A model generated the notes under the pieces. The model saw only the letters and a list, made by a program, of their open reading frames with translations, had not been told where the DNA came from and did not search any database. Shown piece by piece: positions 1 through 6,846 of a DNA stretch of 8,140 nt. This DNA is from Spirochaetaceae bacterium (GTDB taxonomy: Bacteria > Spirochaetota > Spirochaetia > DSM-27196 > Salinispiraceae): the NCBI GenBank assembly GCA_007129335.1, contig SKVS01000026.1, forward strand, positions 1 to 8,140. Reading direction: 5' to 3'. A program made the position numbers and the translations under genes. The stretch's first letter is position 1; every line of letters starts with the position of its first letter.

Positions 1-1401
1 AAATTCTATATCGCCCTGAAGCCGGGAATTTAATGCCAGATAATAGTCTCCCAATCCAGTGACTGCCCTGCCGTTTACCCGAGTAATAACATCCCCACTT
101 TGCAACCCTGCAATAGCTGCGGGGCTTCTTCGGGTTACCTGGGCAACAAGCACCCCCTGTTTTGCCTCATCTAGTCCCAGTTCGTTTCTCAGTTGCTGGT
201 TTAACAATACAACCGATGCTCCGGTCCATAAATCTTGAGCCTGTCCAGCAATCTGCTCCTCCGATTCTCGGGTCACTATTTTTACAGGAATGGTTATGGA
301 TTGTCCATTCCGGATTAAGGTGAAATCTGCGGTAGCATCAACCGGGAGCTCGCCAACCCGTAATACCAGAACTTCGCTGGAAGCAACAGGACGTCCATTG
401 ACCTGGGTAATGAAATCCCCGGGAAGTATCCCCGCCCTTCCTGCAGGTGAGCTCTTATATACAGAATTGACCAGCGCGCCCTGAGTATTGGGTAATCCCA
501 GGCTCTCCTGAACTGCCCTGTCAATAGAATTTATGCTAACCCCAAGCCATCCATAACGAACCGAACCGGTCGAAATGAAATCATCTATGGCCCGTTTAAC
601 ATTATTAATGGGAATGGCAAAACCAAGACCTACACTGCCACCGGTTTGAGTAGTGATCCAGGTATTTATTCCAATTACTTCTCCATTCAGGTTAACCAGT
701 GCTCCTCCGGAGTTTCCCCTATTTATAGCCGCATCGGTCTGAATAAAGTCGGATATATTTCCACCGGGCCCACCGGTTCTATTCAGAGCAGATATAATAC
801 CCGCACTCACCGTGGACTGGAATCCGAAGGGGCTGCCCATTGCCAAAACCCAATCACCTACGTAAAGCTCATCCGAGTCACCCAAGCGGGCAACCACAAT
901 GTCCTGTTCGCTGGTTTCAAAGGATACCAGGGCAAGATCCTTTCTTTCATCTCTCCCAACAAGAACAGCGTTATATTCCCGCCCATCATCGAGGGTTATG
1001 TTAATCTCGGTCGCTTCTCCGATAACATGAGCGTTCGTCAGGGTATAAATGGTATTACCGTCCCTTCGGACAATTACCCCAGAACCCAATCCCTGAGCTC
1101 GGAATTCCCGGGGAGCTTCACCATTATTCGGCCGGCCAAAGAAAAACTCAAAAAAAGGGTTATTTTGCTGATTATCAATATTCCGGGTAGTTACTTCGAC
1201 CACATCAATTTTCACCACACTGGGAAGAACGGTGCGAACCAAATACCGAAAAGAGTTTTGCAGTGTTTCCAAGTTCTCCAAACTGGGAACCGACACAGTT
1301 GGCGGCGGTGCTTCTGAGGTAGTTGCATTGGGTGCGGAACTACAACCGAATAAGAAAAACAACGATAAAAAGAAAACAGGAAAAATAAGACGTACTTTCA
1401 T
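1..1401 (-). CDS. htrA: HtrA/DegP-family trypsin-like serine protease with PDZ domains, predicted lipoprotein (C-terminus cut by window edge)
   Basis: Envelope protease/chaperone that degrades misfolded exported proteins. The visible 467 residues begin at an ATG preceded by GAGGAGG with a 5-base spacer, which fixes the start. A hydrophobic signal ends in a lipobox, L17-F-G-C20, followed by a Ser/Pro/Thr-rich linker to about residue 42, so the mature protein is probably lipid-anchored on the periplasmic side. The protease domain (about 50-285) carries the full triad: His125 in TNAHV, Asp155 in KDLALV and Ser231 in GNSGG. The phenylalanine-rich segment at 83-90 matches the usual LA-loop region of this family. 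PDZ1 spans about 283-378 (YGWLGV start) and PDZ2 starts near 390. The frame is still open at base 1, inside PDZ2, so this is an edge truncation and not a broken gene. It is last in the visible operon, 16 bases after map. DegP/DegQ/DegS subtype cannot be assigned; a lipid anchor is less usual than a cleaved signal peptide. Confidence 0.95.
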   Translation of the reverse strand, partial: MKVRLIFPVFFLSLFFLFGCSSAPNATTSEAPPPTVSVPSLENLETLQNSFRYLVRTVLPSVVKIDVVEVTTRNIDNQQNNPFFEFFFGRPNNGEAPREFRAQGLGSGVIVRRDGNTIYTLTNAHVIGEATEINITLDDGREYNAVLVGRDERKDLALVSFETSEQDIVVARLGDSDELYVGDWVLAMGSPFGFQSTVSAGIISALNRTGGPGGNISDFIQTDAAINRGNSGGALVNLNGEVIGINTWITTQTGGSVGLGFAIPINNVKRAIDDFISTGSVRYGWLGVSINSIDRAVQESLGLPNTQGALVNSVYKSSPAGRAGILPGDFITQVNGRPVASSEVLVLRVGELPVDATADFTLIRNGQSITIPVKIVTRESEEQIAGQAQDLWTGASVVLLNQQLRNELGLDEAKQGVLVAQVTRRSPAAIAGLQSGDVITRVNGRAVTGLGDYYLALNSRLQGDIEF

Positions 1402-1417
1402 ATGGGCCTCCTCATAG

Positions 1418-2167
1418 TTATTCCCATTCTGTGAGTATTTCCGGTCCATTTTCAGTAATTAATACTGTGTGTTCAAAGTGGGCAGAAATCGAAGAATCCC
1501 TGGTAACAACCGTCCAATCATCAGAGAGAACCTTTACATCATCCCCTCCAAGATTTACCATCGGTTCTATTGCCAGCACCATTCCGGGTTTTAGCCGGGG
1601 ATTTGGCCCTCCCCCTGGATAATTTGGTACCTGGGGATCTTCATGAATCGATAATCCCACTCCATGTCCACAAAATGACCGTACAACACCATAACCATGT
1701 TGACTGACGTGACGATACACTGCTCGGGAAATATCCTTAATTCTGTTCCCCTTTTTTGCAGCATCAATACCAAGATACAAACTTTCCTTCGTAATCGTTA
1801 AGAGTTTCTTTACATCGGGACGAACTTTTCCAATTTCAAAGCTATAGGCACAGTCACTGTAGTAACCCCCAAGGTTAATTCCACAGTCTATACTTACAAC
1901 ATCCCCTTGCTGGAGCGGACGGTTATCGGGAATACCGTGAATAACCGCTTCGTTCAAGGAAATACAGAGGGTAGCAGGAAAGCCATTGTAACCGAGAAAC
2001 GCGGGTATTCCTTGCCTGGACTCAATATATTTCCGTGCATGAGCGTCGAGAGCCAAGGGTGTTGTTCCTTCTTTTACCATCTCTCGCAGGGATCTGAAGG
2101 TATCCCGCAAAAGATCACAGGACTTCCTTATTCCCCTTATCTGTTCGTCGTTTTTAATTATTGTCAT
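1418..2167 (-). CDS. map: Type I methionine aminopeptidase
   Basis: Removes the initiator methionine from nascent cytoplasmic proteins, using a dinuclear metal centre. The 249 residues correspond to the catalytic pita-bread fold alone, without an N-terminal zinc-finger extension, which is the usual bacterial type Ia form. All expected active-site residues are visible: His77 (NEAVIHGIP), Asp94 (SIDCG), Asp105 (YYSD), His168 (CGHGVG), His175 (IHEDP), Glu201 (AIEPM) and Glu232 (FEHT). The ATG start lies inside the end of the upstream TPR gene, giving a 14-base overlap. An AAGGAT ribosome site 5 bases before the start is embedded in that gene's coding sequence, so translation is probably coupled. 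htrA follows after 16 bases. The function is secure. Confidence 0.97.
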   Translation of the reverse strand: MTIIKNDEQIRGIRKSCDLLRDTFRSLREMVKEGTTPLALDAHARKYIESRQGIPAFLGYNGFPATLCISLNEAVIHGIPDNRPLQQGDVVSIDCGINLGGYYSDCAYSFEIGKVRPDVKKLLTITKESLYLGIDAAKKGNRIKDISRAVYRHVSQHGYGVVRSFCGHGVGLSIHEDPQVPNYPGGGPNPRLKPGMVLAIEPMVNLGGDDVKVLSDDWTVVTRDSSISAHFEHTVLITENGPEILTEWE

Positions 2168-3845
2168 ATTCTATCCTTGCCTGGCCCAGCCAGTAACTCA
2201 GCCGGGAAATATGTATGCTCCGTTGGTTATGCTCAACCAGGAGGCGAAACCAATGATCTGCAGATTCCAGTCTACCTAAAATAATATCGTTCCAGGTTAA
2301 CAAGGTCAGAAAATATTCTCTGACCCGGGGAGGAAGCTCAGGATGGGTGCTTACCAAGGCCGCAGCTCGCTCGAACACCTGCTGGCCTTGGACTTCGGCG
2401 GGATAACTTAAGGCAACCTGTAAACCTGGACCGAGATACCCAGCGAGCATCCCATGCTCTGGCAATTTCCCGACCAGTTCAAGGGCAGCGGGAGTATCGT
2501 TTCTCCTCAGGGCTTCTAAAGCCATAAATTGGTAAACCCATGGTTCCAATCGGGGATTTCGCATCCCCAGGGCCTGCTCAAAACCATCACGATCATCGAG
2601 ACTCCATAGTATCCAGAGCAGGACTCTCCCAATTTGTTCATGATCGGGAAAATCCAGGGATAATTGCCATAAACGGGAAAGTACCGCCTGGTACCCTGTA
2701 TCCCTGGATTGAATAAGCAGTTCGGTTAACAGAAGATCAGGATCCCGGGGATTGGTATTCAATGCCTGGTTTATCAGGAGTGTTGCCCTAGGGGAAAATC
2801 CTGACTGGAGTAAGAGAGCAACCTGTGCTTGAATAAGCATGCCATTTCCGGGAAACCTTCCCAAGCCCTCTTCAATAATGGCAAAAGCTTCTTCATACCT
2901 TCCAGTTAATCTCAAATACCTGGAGCGGTTTATGAAATCCACAGGCTCAACCAAGGCAGTGGGTAGAACCTGTTCAAGACTACTGGAGGCTGCCTGAATA
3001 TTGCCTTGGAAAAAATACAGGTCAGACAATAAACGATACAAATTCGGATTTTCTGGAAAACTATCGGATAACCGGGACAATTGTACAAGAGCTTGATTCG
3101 GCCCCAAAACATCGTATGTTAAGAGGGTAAATAAGAGGTTATCTTCAGGCCCAGTAAATCGATGGTGCTGGGCTTGCATCAGATGAAGGGATTCTTCCAG
3201 ATCACCCAGGGCAGCGAGTAATAACACCGCATTTTTCAGGTATCGAAAATCCCGGGTTATAATCCAGCTTTGAAGAAAAGCATTGGGATCACTATAGGAG
3301 GAAACGGGAATTGGCAAGGCAATACCTGGCAAACGTAAATTGATTAACCGTTCCTCCAGGGGGATCCTTGCTTTTAGGTACGCTTCTATTTTGTAGGGAA
3401 GCCAGCGGTCCGCGGTTAGGCCCCGGGAAACCTCCGCAGCTTCGGTTACCCTATTCTGTTCAAGCAGCACAGCTGTTCGAAGACCGCGTATGTCCTGATT
3501 ACCAGGATATCTGTCCAGGAGCGCTGAACTTATTCTTGTTATTCCATCTGTAGAACCTGTAGCATCTGCCAACTCGAAGGCTCTTCGCAAAATTCGCAGT
3601 CCATCGTGGGGGTTATTGACAAGGGGAACCAGGCGCAGAAGCAAATCCTGAGCCCTTGCATAGTTGTGGTCCTCCAATGCAATGTCGGCTTGAACTAAGA
3701 GAACACGAAAATCATTTGTTGAGCGATACTGAATAATCCACCAGGCTATAAGACCGACAACAAGGAACAGAACCGCACCACCGGAAATGAAAATTCCATA
3801 TTTGCCTGGCAGGGAAATTCGTTTTCCTCGTAAAGGGTTTTTCAT
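2154..3845 (-). CDS. Membrane-anchored tetratricopeptide-repeat protein of unknown function
   Basis: I do not recognise a named family. The 563-residue product has a basic N-terminus, one strong hydrophobic segment at about 16-40, then a long helical region. Lys/Arg on the N-terminal side predicts an inner-membrane anchor with the bulk facing the periplasm. TPR-like helix pairs are clearest at about 264-297, 302-335 and 336-369, with Asn-Pro and Gly-Asn turns and repeated Ala/Leu spacing. Weaker helical repeats fill about 45-260 and 370-560. TPR arrays bind partner proteins, so a scaffold or adaptor role is inferred; no enzymatic motif is visible. The ATG overlaps the nusB stop as ATGA. The nearest AAGGAG lies 15 bases upstream, too far for normal initiation, so the gene likely depends on re-initiation after nusB. 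Neighbours (PPIase, HtrA) suggest envelope protein quality control, which is context only. Confidence 0.85.
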   Translation of the reverse strand: MKNPLRGKRISLPGKYGIFISGGAVLFLVVGLIAWWIIQYRSTNDFRVLLVQADIALEDHNYARAQDLLLRLVPLVNNPHDGLRILRRAFELADATGSTDGITRISSALLDRYPGNQDIRGLRTAVLLEQNRVTEAAEVSRGLTADRWLPYKIEAYLKARIPLEERLINLRLPGIALPIPVSSYSDPNAFLQSWIITRDFRYLKNAVLLLAALGDLEESLHLMQAQHHRFTGPEDNLLFTLLTYDVLGPNQALVQLSRLSDSFPENPNLYRLLSDLYFFQGNIQAASSSLEQVLPTALVEPVDFINRSRYLRLTGRYEEAFAIIEEGLGRFPGNGMLIQAQVALLLQSGFSPRATLLINQALNTNPRDPDLLLTELLIQSRDTGYQAVLSRLWQLSLDFPDHEQIGRVLLWILWSLDDRDGFEQALGMRNPRLEPWVYQFMALEALRRNDTPAALELVGKLPEHGMLAGYLGPGLQVALSYPAEVQGQQVFERAAALVSTHPELPPRVREYFLTLLTWNDIILGRLESADHWFRLLVEHNQRSIHISRLSYWLGQARIEYDNN

Positions 3846-4258
3846 GAGCTTGGTAGAGATCTCCTTATACCATCAAGTATACCATTGATAAAGCGAAATG
3901 ATTCATCGCTTCCGTATTCCCGGGCGATTTCTACCGCTTCATCTATTGTCACGCTGGAAGGTATGTCCTGTTGATACACTATTGCGTATACACTTATTCT
4001 CAGGAGTGCAAGGTCGACCTTGTTCAACCGTTTTAATTCCCAGTTTCGTGATTGTTTCGAAATGAGTTGGTCTATTTGGTCAATGTTCTCCAGGGTTCCG
4101 GCAACCAATAATCTGCTGAACAGCAAATCATCTTCGGTCATCCCTTCTTTCCGTTCAAACCAGGGAAACTCCACTAATTTGTCCAACTCAGCTCTGGTCA
4201 GATCCCATTCGTATAAAGCCTGGAAGGCTACAACCCTTGCTTTTCTCCTGGATAACAT
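3842..4258 (-). CDS. nusB: Transcription antitermination factor NusB
   Basis: NusB binds boxA RNA with NusE (ribosomal protein S10) and keeps RNA polymerase processive through rRNA operons. At 138 residues it has the normal family length. Family hallmarks visible are the basic, Arg-rich N-terminus RRKAR (4-8) followed by AFQALYEWD, the central W73-x-L-x-R-L-x-K-x-D-x-A-L-L-R segment, the IPSSVTIDEAVEIAREYG block (99-116), and FRFINGILDGI (121-131). The ATG is 3 bases after the stop of the PPIase gene. No good Shine-Dalgarno sequence precedes it, so coupling to upstream translation is likely. It overlaps the next gene by 4 bases. The function is secure; its place among folding and protease genes seems to be operon packing and need not mean a shared job. 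Confidence 0.95.
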   Translation of the reverse strand: MLSRRKARVVAFQALYEWDLTRAELDKLVEFPWFERKEGMTEDDLLFSRLLVAGTLENIDQIDQLISKQSRNWELKRLNKVDLALLRISVYAIVYQQDIPSSVTIDEAVEIAREYGSDESFRFINGILDGIRRSLPSS

Positions 4259-4261
4259 AAT

Positions 4262-5317
4262 TTACCAGTTAATATTTTGATTAAAGATTCTGATCTCTGC
4301 TTGTTCACGCAAACGGGCAGTGGAGGCATTTATTGCCTGGGCCATTAATTCCTGTTGTCGCTCTGCCTGGAGATACTGGATTATCTGTTGACGAACCGTG
4401 AGATTCCCTCCTGGTGCAACAGGATCGTTGAGTTCCAGAAGTTTTGGGCTCCGTTTCTGAGTAACCCATACAACATGAAATCCCAGGTTTGACTCAAGAA
4501 CACCGCTTTTTTCCCCTTCGGCCAGGGAGAATACCTGATCGATAAAATTCCGACCGAGCAATTGAGTTGTTGTTTGCTCACCCCTGGGAAGGAATCCGAA
4601 ATCCCCTCCGGAAAACTCAGGGTCATCTACCGAAGCCCGAATAAGCTGATCGAATGCAGTTCTTCCTCCACTGGTAATTCTTCGGGAGAAGTCCTCCATT
4701 TTTGCTCTTTTTGCTTGTCTATCCTGGGCAGATGCATTTCGCGTATCGATAAACAAATGATCAAACCGTACATAAGCAGGTGCGAGGAATTCGCTGATAT
4801 TTTCCTGATATACCCTTTCAATAGCATTTTGGCTGGGTGTAAAAGACTGGGATAAAAGGGCCCGGTTATCCTGAGCAATAAATTTTTCCTGGATTATTCG
4901 TTTAGATAGGAGGCTCAGGTATTCATCCCAGCTCATCCCAGCCTGTTCCTGAATAATTTGTCTAAAAACCTGATCACTCACGTTGGGTCCCAGACCGAGG
5001 GATTGTCTTTGCAATGCTATGGCATTATTGATTTCCTGATCGCTGGCTACAATATTTGCCCGATTAGCTGCCTGCATAAGGAGTTCTGTATCTACCTCAC
5101 TGTTCAGGAGGCTCATTTTTTGTTCCGCATTCATAGTAATTCCCAGTTCCTGCTCAAGCAAGGAAATCTTGCTTTGGATCTGCCTCATGGTAATTACTGT
5201 TGTTGTGTGAAGCCGCACAGATGCAACTGGCCGGTCAATTACCTGCGCAAGTAAACTGCTTATACCGATCATGGTAATGAAGCACACAAAGATCAGTACT
5301 TTTTTTCCGCTATACAT
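4262..5317 (-). CDS. Exported SurA/PrsA-like peptidyl-prolyl isomerase (parvulin family)
   Basis: Periplasmic folding factor that isomerises prolyl bonds and/or chaperones exported proteins. Of 351 residues, the first 24 or so form a signal peptide (Lys5-Lys6, hydrophobic core, likely cut after LLA24). Residues 40-165 resemble the helical SurA N-terminal chaperone region. A single parvulin domain occupies about 180-290, with FDHLFID (185-191), the DDPEFSGGDFGFLPRGE stretch (231-247), the VFSLAEGEKSG segment (262-272) and the terminal strand SNLGFHVVWV. A C-terminal helix (305-342) completes the SurA-like arrangement. The ATG start has AAGGAG 8 bases upstream. It is the first gene of the five-gene block and nusB follows after 3 bases. 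There is one parvulin domain, whereas E. coli SurA has two, so I leave the symbol empty. Family assignment is firm; the exact orthologue is uncertain. Confidence 0.9.
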   Translation of the reverse strand: MYSGKKVLIFVCFITMIGISSLLAQVIDRPVASVRLHTTTVITMRQIQSKISLLEQELGITMNAEQKMSLLNSEVDTELLMQAANRANIVASDQEINNAIALQRQSLGLGPNVSDQVFRQIIQEQAGMSWDEYLSLLSKRIIQEKFIAQDNRALLSQSFTPSQNAIERVYQENISEFLAPAYVRFDHLFIDTRNASAQDRQAKRAKMEDFSRRITSGGRTAFDQLIRASVDDPEFSGGDFGFLPRGEQTTTQLLGRNFIDQVFSLAEGEKSGVLESNLGFHVVWVTQKRSPKLLELNDPVAPGGNLTVRQQIIQYLQAERQQELMAQAINASTARLREQAEIRIFNQNINW

Positions 5318-5416
5318 TCTGTATTCTCCTTAGTGAAACCATTGTTTCTGTTTCGTTGACACGGTTGATAAGGGCCTACTTAAACACCACTTGATTAAGC
5401 ACTGATATTATCTGAG

Positions 5417-5460
5417 TGTATTATGCAAAATGTTCTTTTGCAAAAAGAACAGATAATACA
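5417..5460 (-). promoter_or_regulatory. AT-rich long hairpin between the J-protein and PPIase genes
   Basis: An inner 9-base-pair stem (5431-5439 with 5443-5451, GCA loop) sits on an outer 8-base-pair stem (5417-5424 with 5453-5460), separated by a 6/1-base internal loop. The outer right arm can alternatively pair perfectly over 8 bases with 5406-5413, so two structures compete. No run of T follows the stem on either strand, which argues against a simple intrinsic terminator. The minus strand reads CATAAT and GATAAT nearby, but neither has a convincing -35 at the right distance. The rest of the 166-base gap shows only a short GAAAC/GTTTC inverted repeat just before the PPIase ribosome site. 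The role is unknown; operator, mRNA processing site or attenuator are all possible. Confidence 0.5.
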
Positions 5461-5483
5461 GGTTCTCTCCTGCCCACAAACAA

Positions 5484-6275
5484 TCAACACGCACGGGTAA
5501 TTTTTTCCCGGATTTTTTTCACTCCCGTCAAGGAGTTATCTAATTTAAGACCTTCCTTGAGACAGTTTTTTGCCCGGGGGAAATCTTTCAAGTTAACGTA
5601 AATCTCAGCAGCAATACGAAAGTAAAAGGCTGTCTCCTTTGGTGAAATATTAAAGGAAATTACCTGATGAATATAGGTTAAATGCTCTCGGGAAGATACC
5701 TTACCGAACATTTTTACCCCCAGCAAATGATGCAAACGATGAATAACCTCTTCAAAAAAATGTTTGAAATAGGGCTTTTGCAGTTCATACTGAACTATGG
5801 TTCGCAACAAGTGATATGCACTGGAATAATTTCCTTCTGCTTCAAACTCCTCTGCTAACAGAAAAGCGCAATCCATAAAATCTTCCCTGTCCATATGGGC
5901 CGATAAATCAAACTGCTTTTTCTGTACTAAGGTTTCATACAATCTTAAAGCATCTTTTTCCCGGTTATGTAACAAATCAAAGAAAATTAATTTTGATTGG
6001 CTTTCATTATCTGCAGTTCTGCCGAGCAAAAATTCCCGATAATCAAAGCTCTTGAGCCCATAAACCTTACGATGCTGAATATCATAGTGTTCCCTGAGCT
6101 CATTATCCATCAGGGTTTCATATGCTTTCAGGAGATCCCGCATGGAGGCTAAAGCTTCAGGACTTTGATCCCATAAATCCGGATGTATTTCCTTAGCCCG
6201 CTTCCGAAAGGCTTTTTTTATAGTTTCATTACCGGCGTCGGTTGGTATTTCAAGGAGCTGATAGTAATCCAGCAC
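5484..6275 (-). CDS. J-domain (DnaJ-like, class III) protein with TPR-like C-terminus
   Basis: A likely co-chaperone that stimulates a DnaK-type Hsp70. Of 263 residues, 1-66 form a J domain: it opens with the typical DYYQLLEIP, has the basic helix II (KKAFRKRAKEI), the essential HPD at 31-33, and ends in LREHYD. There is no Gly/Phe region and no CxxCxGxG zinc-binding repeats, so it is a class III J-protein and not DnaJ itself. The remaining 200 residues are helical, and about 213-247 (AFYFRIAAEIYVNLKDFPRA core) looks like a TPR unit. No signal peptide or membrane segment is seen, so it is cytoplasmic. The start is GTG, supported by AAAGGA 9 bases upstream and by the J domain beginning there. 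It follows the flavodoxin-like gene by 6 bases, so the two are almost certainly co-transcribed. The client is unknown. Confidence 0.88.
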   Translation of the reverse strand: MLDYYQLLEIPTDAGNETIKKAFRKRAKEIHPDLWDQSPEALASMRDLLKAYETLMDNELREHYDIQHRKVYGLKSFDYREFLLGRTADNESQSKLIFFDLLHNREKDALRLYETLVQKKQFDLSAHMDREDFMDCAFLLAEEFEAEGNYSSAYHLLRTIVQYELQKPYFKHFFEEVIHRLHHLLGVKMFGKVSSREHLTYIHQVISFNISPKETAFYFRIAAEIYVNLKDFPRAKNCLKEGLKLDNSLTGVKKIREKITRAC

Positions 6276-6281
6276 TCAGTT

Positions 6282-6701
6282 CTATCCTTTGTCCAGAACA
6301 AGCCGTTTAGCGACTACCTTTCCTTCCAATGTTGAGGAAAGAATTTCAGAATATTTTACAAACATTCCTTCAGACTCCATTGCACGCATTAAGGAGGACA
6401 ATAATTTCTGAGAAAAAAGAGGTTGTTTTAATACAAAGGCGAAGCTCCGCTTCCCAACAAGATGACCAGCATTCTTTAGATAACTGATAATGGTAGGTGG
6501 GAGTTTGCCGCTAAAACCTGAAGGTCCAGAAATTCCGAAGGCAATATAACTGTAGGACGTGAGTTTTTTATCCCGATCAAGGGCCAGATTGATACAATCT
6601 ACCGTAGCACCCTGTTCTTCCAGTCCGGTAACCAAACCCTTGACTACAGATTCAACCTTATCTTTTCGGGAAAAAGATTCATATACAACTGCTGTCCGCA
6701 T
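6282..6701 (-). CDS. Small flavodoxin-fold protein, FMN binding uncertain
   Basis: The 139-residue product alternates strands and helices like flavodoxin: strand TAVVYESFS at the N-terminus, a helix to about residue 30, strand ATVDCINL, then YIAFGISGPSGFSGKLPPTI, which matches the position of the family's second flavin-contact loop, followed by KRSFAFVLKQPLFSQ and a last helix/strand. The N-terminal phosphate-binding loop, normally like S/T-x-T-G-x-T, reads ESFSRKDK here and lacks the glycine and threonines, so cofactor binding is doubtful. The start ATG has an ideal AAGGAG with 5-base spacing. The 145-base leader upstream contains a stem-loop and complementary segments that could hide this ribosome site. 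The J-protein gene follows after 6 bases. It could be an electron carrier, an NADPH-dependent reductase-like remnant or a structural protein; the fold call rests on pattern recognition only. Confidence 0.65.
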   Translation of the reverse strand: MRTAVVYESFSRKDKVESVVKGLVTGLEEQGATVDCINLALDRDKKLTSYSYIAFGISGPSGFSGKLPPTIISYLKNAGHLVGKRSFAFVLKQPLFSQKLLSSLMRAMESEGMFVKYSEILSSTLEGKVVAKRLVLDKG

Positions 6702-6795
6702 TCTTACTCCTTGATCATGGATTTTCAGCCCTTTTGCATGCCGTGGCAGCCATGGTTGACTCTGCAGGAAAGGAGAAGTCCGGGATCAACACGAG

Positions 6796-6830
6796 AATTC
6801 CAGTCACCTCGAACCGGCGATCCTGGAATT
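6796..6830 (-). promoter_or_regulatory. Stable stem-loop downstream of secG
   Basis: A perfect 8-base inverted repeat, AATTCCAG (6796-6803) with CTGGAATT (6823-6830), encloses a second stem (6804-6808 with 6816-6820) and a 7-base loop, with a 2-base bulge. In minus-strand RNA the one mismatch, 6806/6818, becomes a U-G pair, so the structure fits the secG transcript better than the opposite strand. The element starts 17 bases after the secG stop. There is no following U-run, so it is not a classic intrinsic terminator. It may protect the secG 3' end, mark a processing site, or belong to the leader of the next gene. A tRNA was considered and rejected because no acceptor or anticodon arm can be assembled. 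Confidence 0.5.
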
Positions 6831-6846
6831 ACACCGTTTAACTACC

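Noticed and set aside
646..1317. 223-residue open frame on the plus strand opposite htrA
   Set aside because: It lies fully antisense to a protease with intact catalytic motifs, has no ribosome site and a low-complexity translation without recognisable domains; it is a shadow of htrA codon usage.
5293..5342. Short upstream frame (ATG at 5342, minus strand) overlapping the PPIase start
   Set aside because: The frame is only ten codons, out of frame, and has no ribosome site of its own; a chance occurrence is most likely.
5355..5383. Plus-strand TTGACA followed by a weak TACTTA/CTTAAA
   Set aside because: The -35 is perfect but the -10 is poor, and no plus-strand gene follows; an antisense transcript cannot be supported from this alone.
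6702..6846. Possible tRNA or tmRNA fragment (GGTAGTTAAACGG and GGTTCGA on the minus strand)
   Set aside because: No 7-bp acceptor stem, no 5-bp anticodon arm with 7-base loop and no CCA end can be arranged; the T-loop-like bases sit in a different hairpin register.
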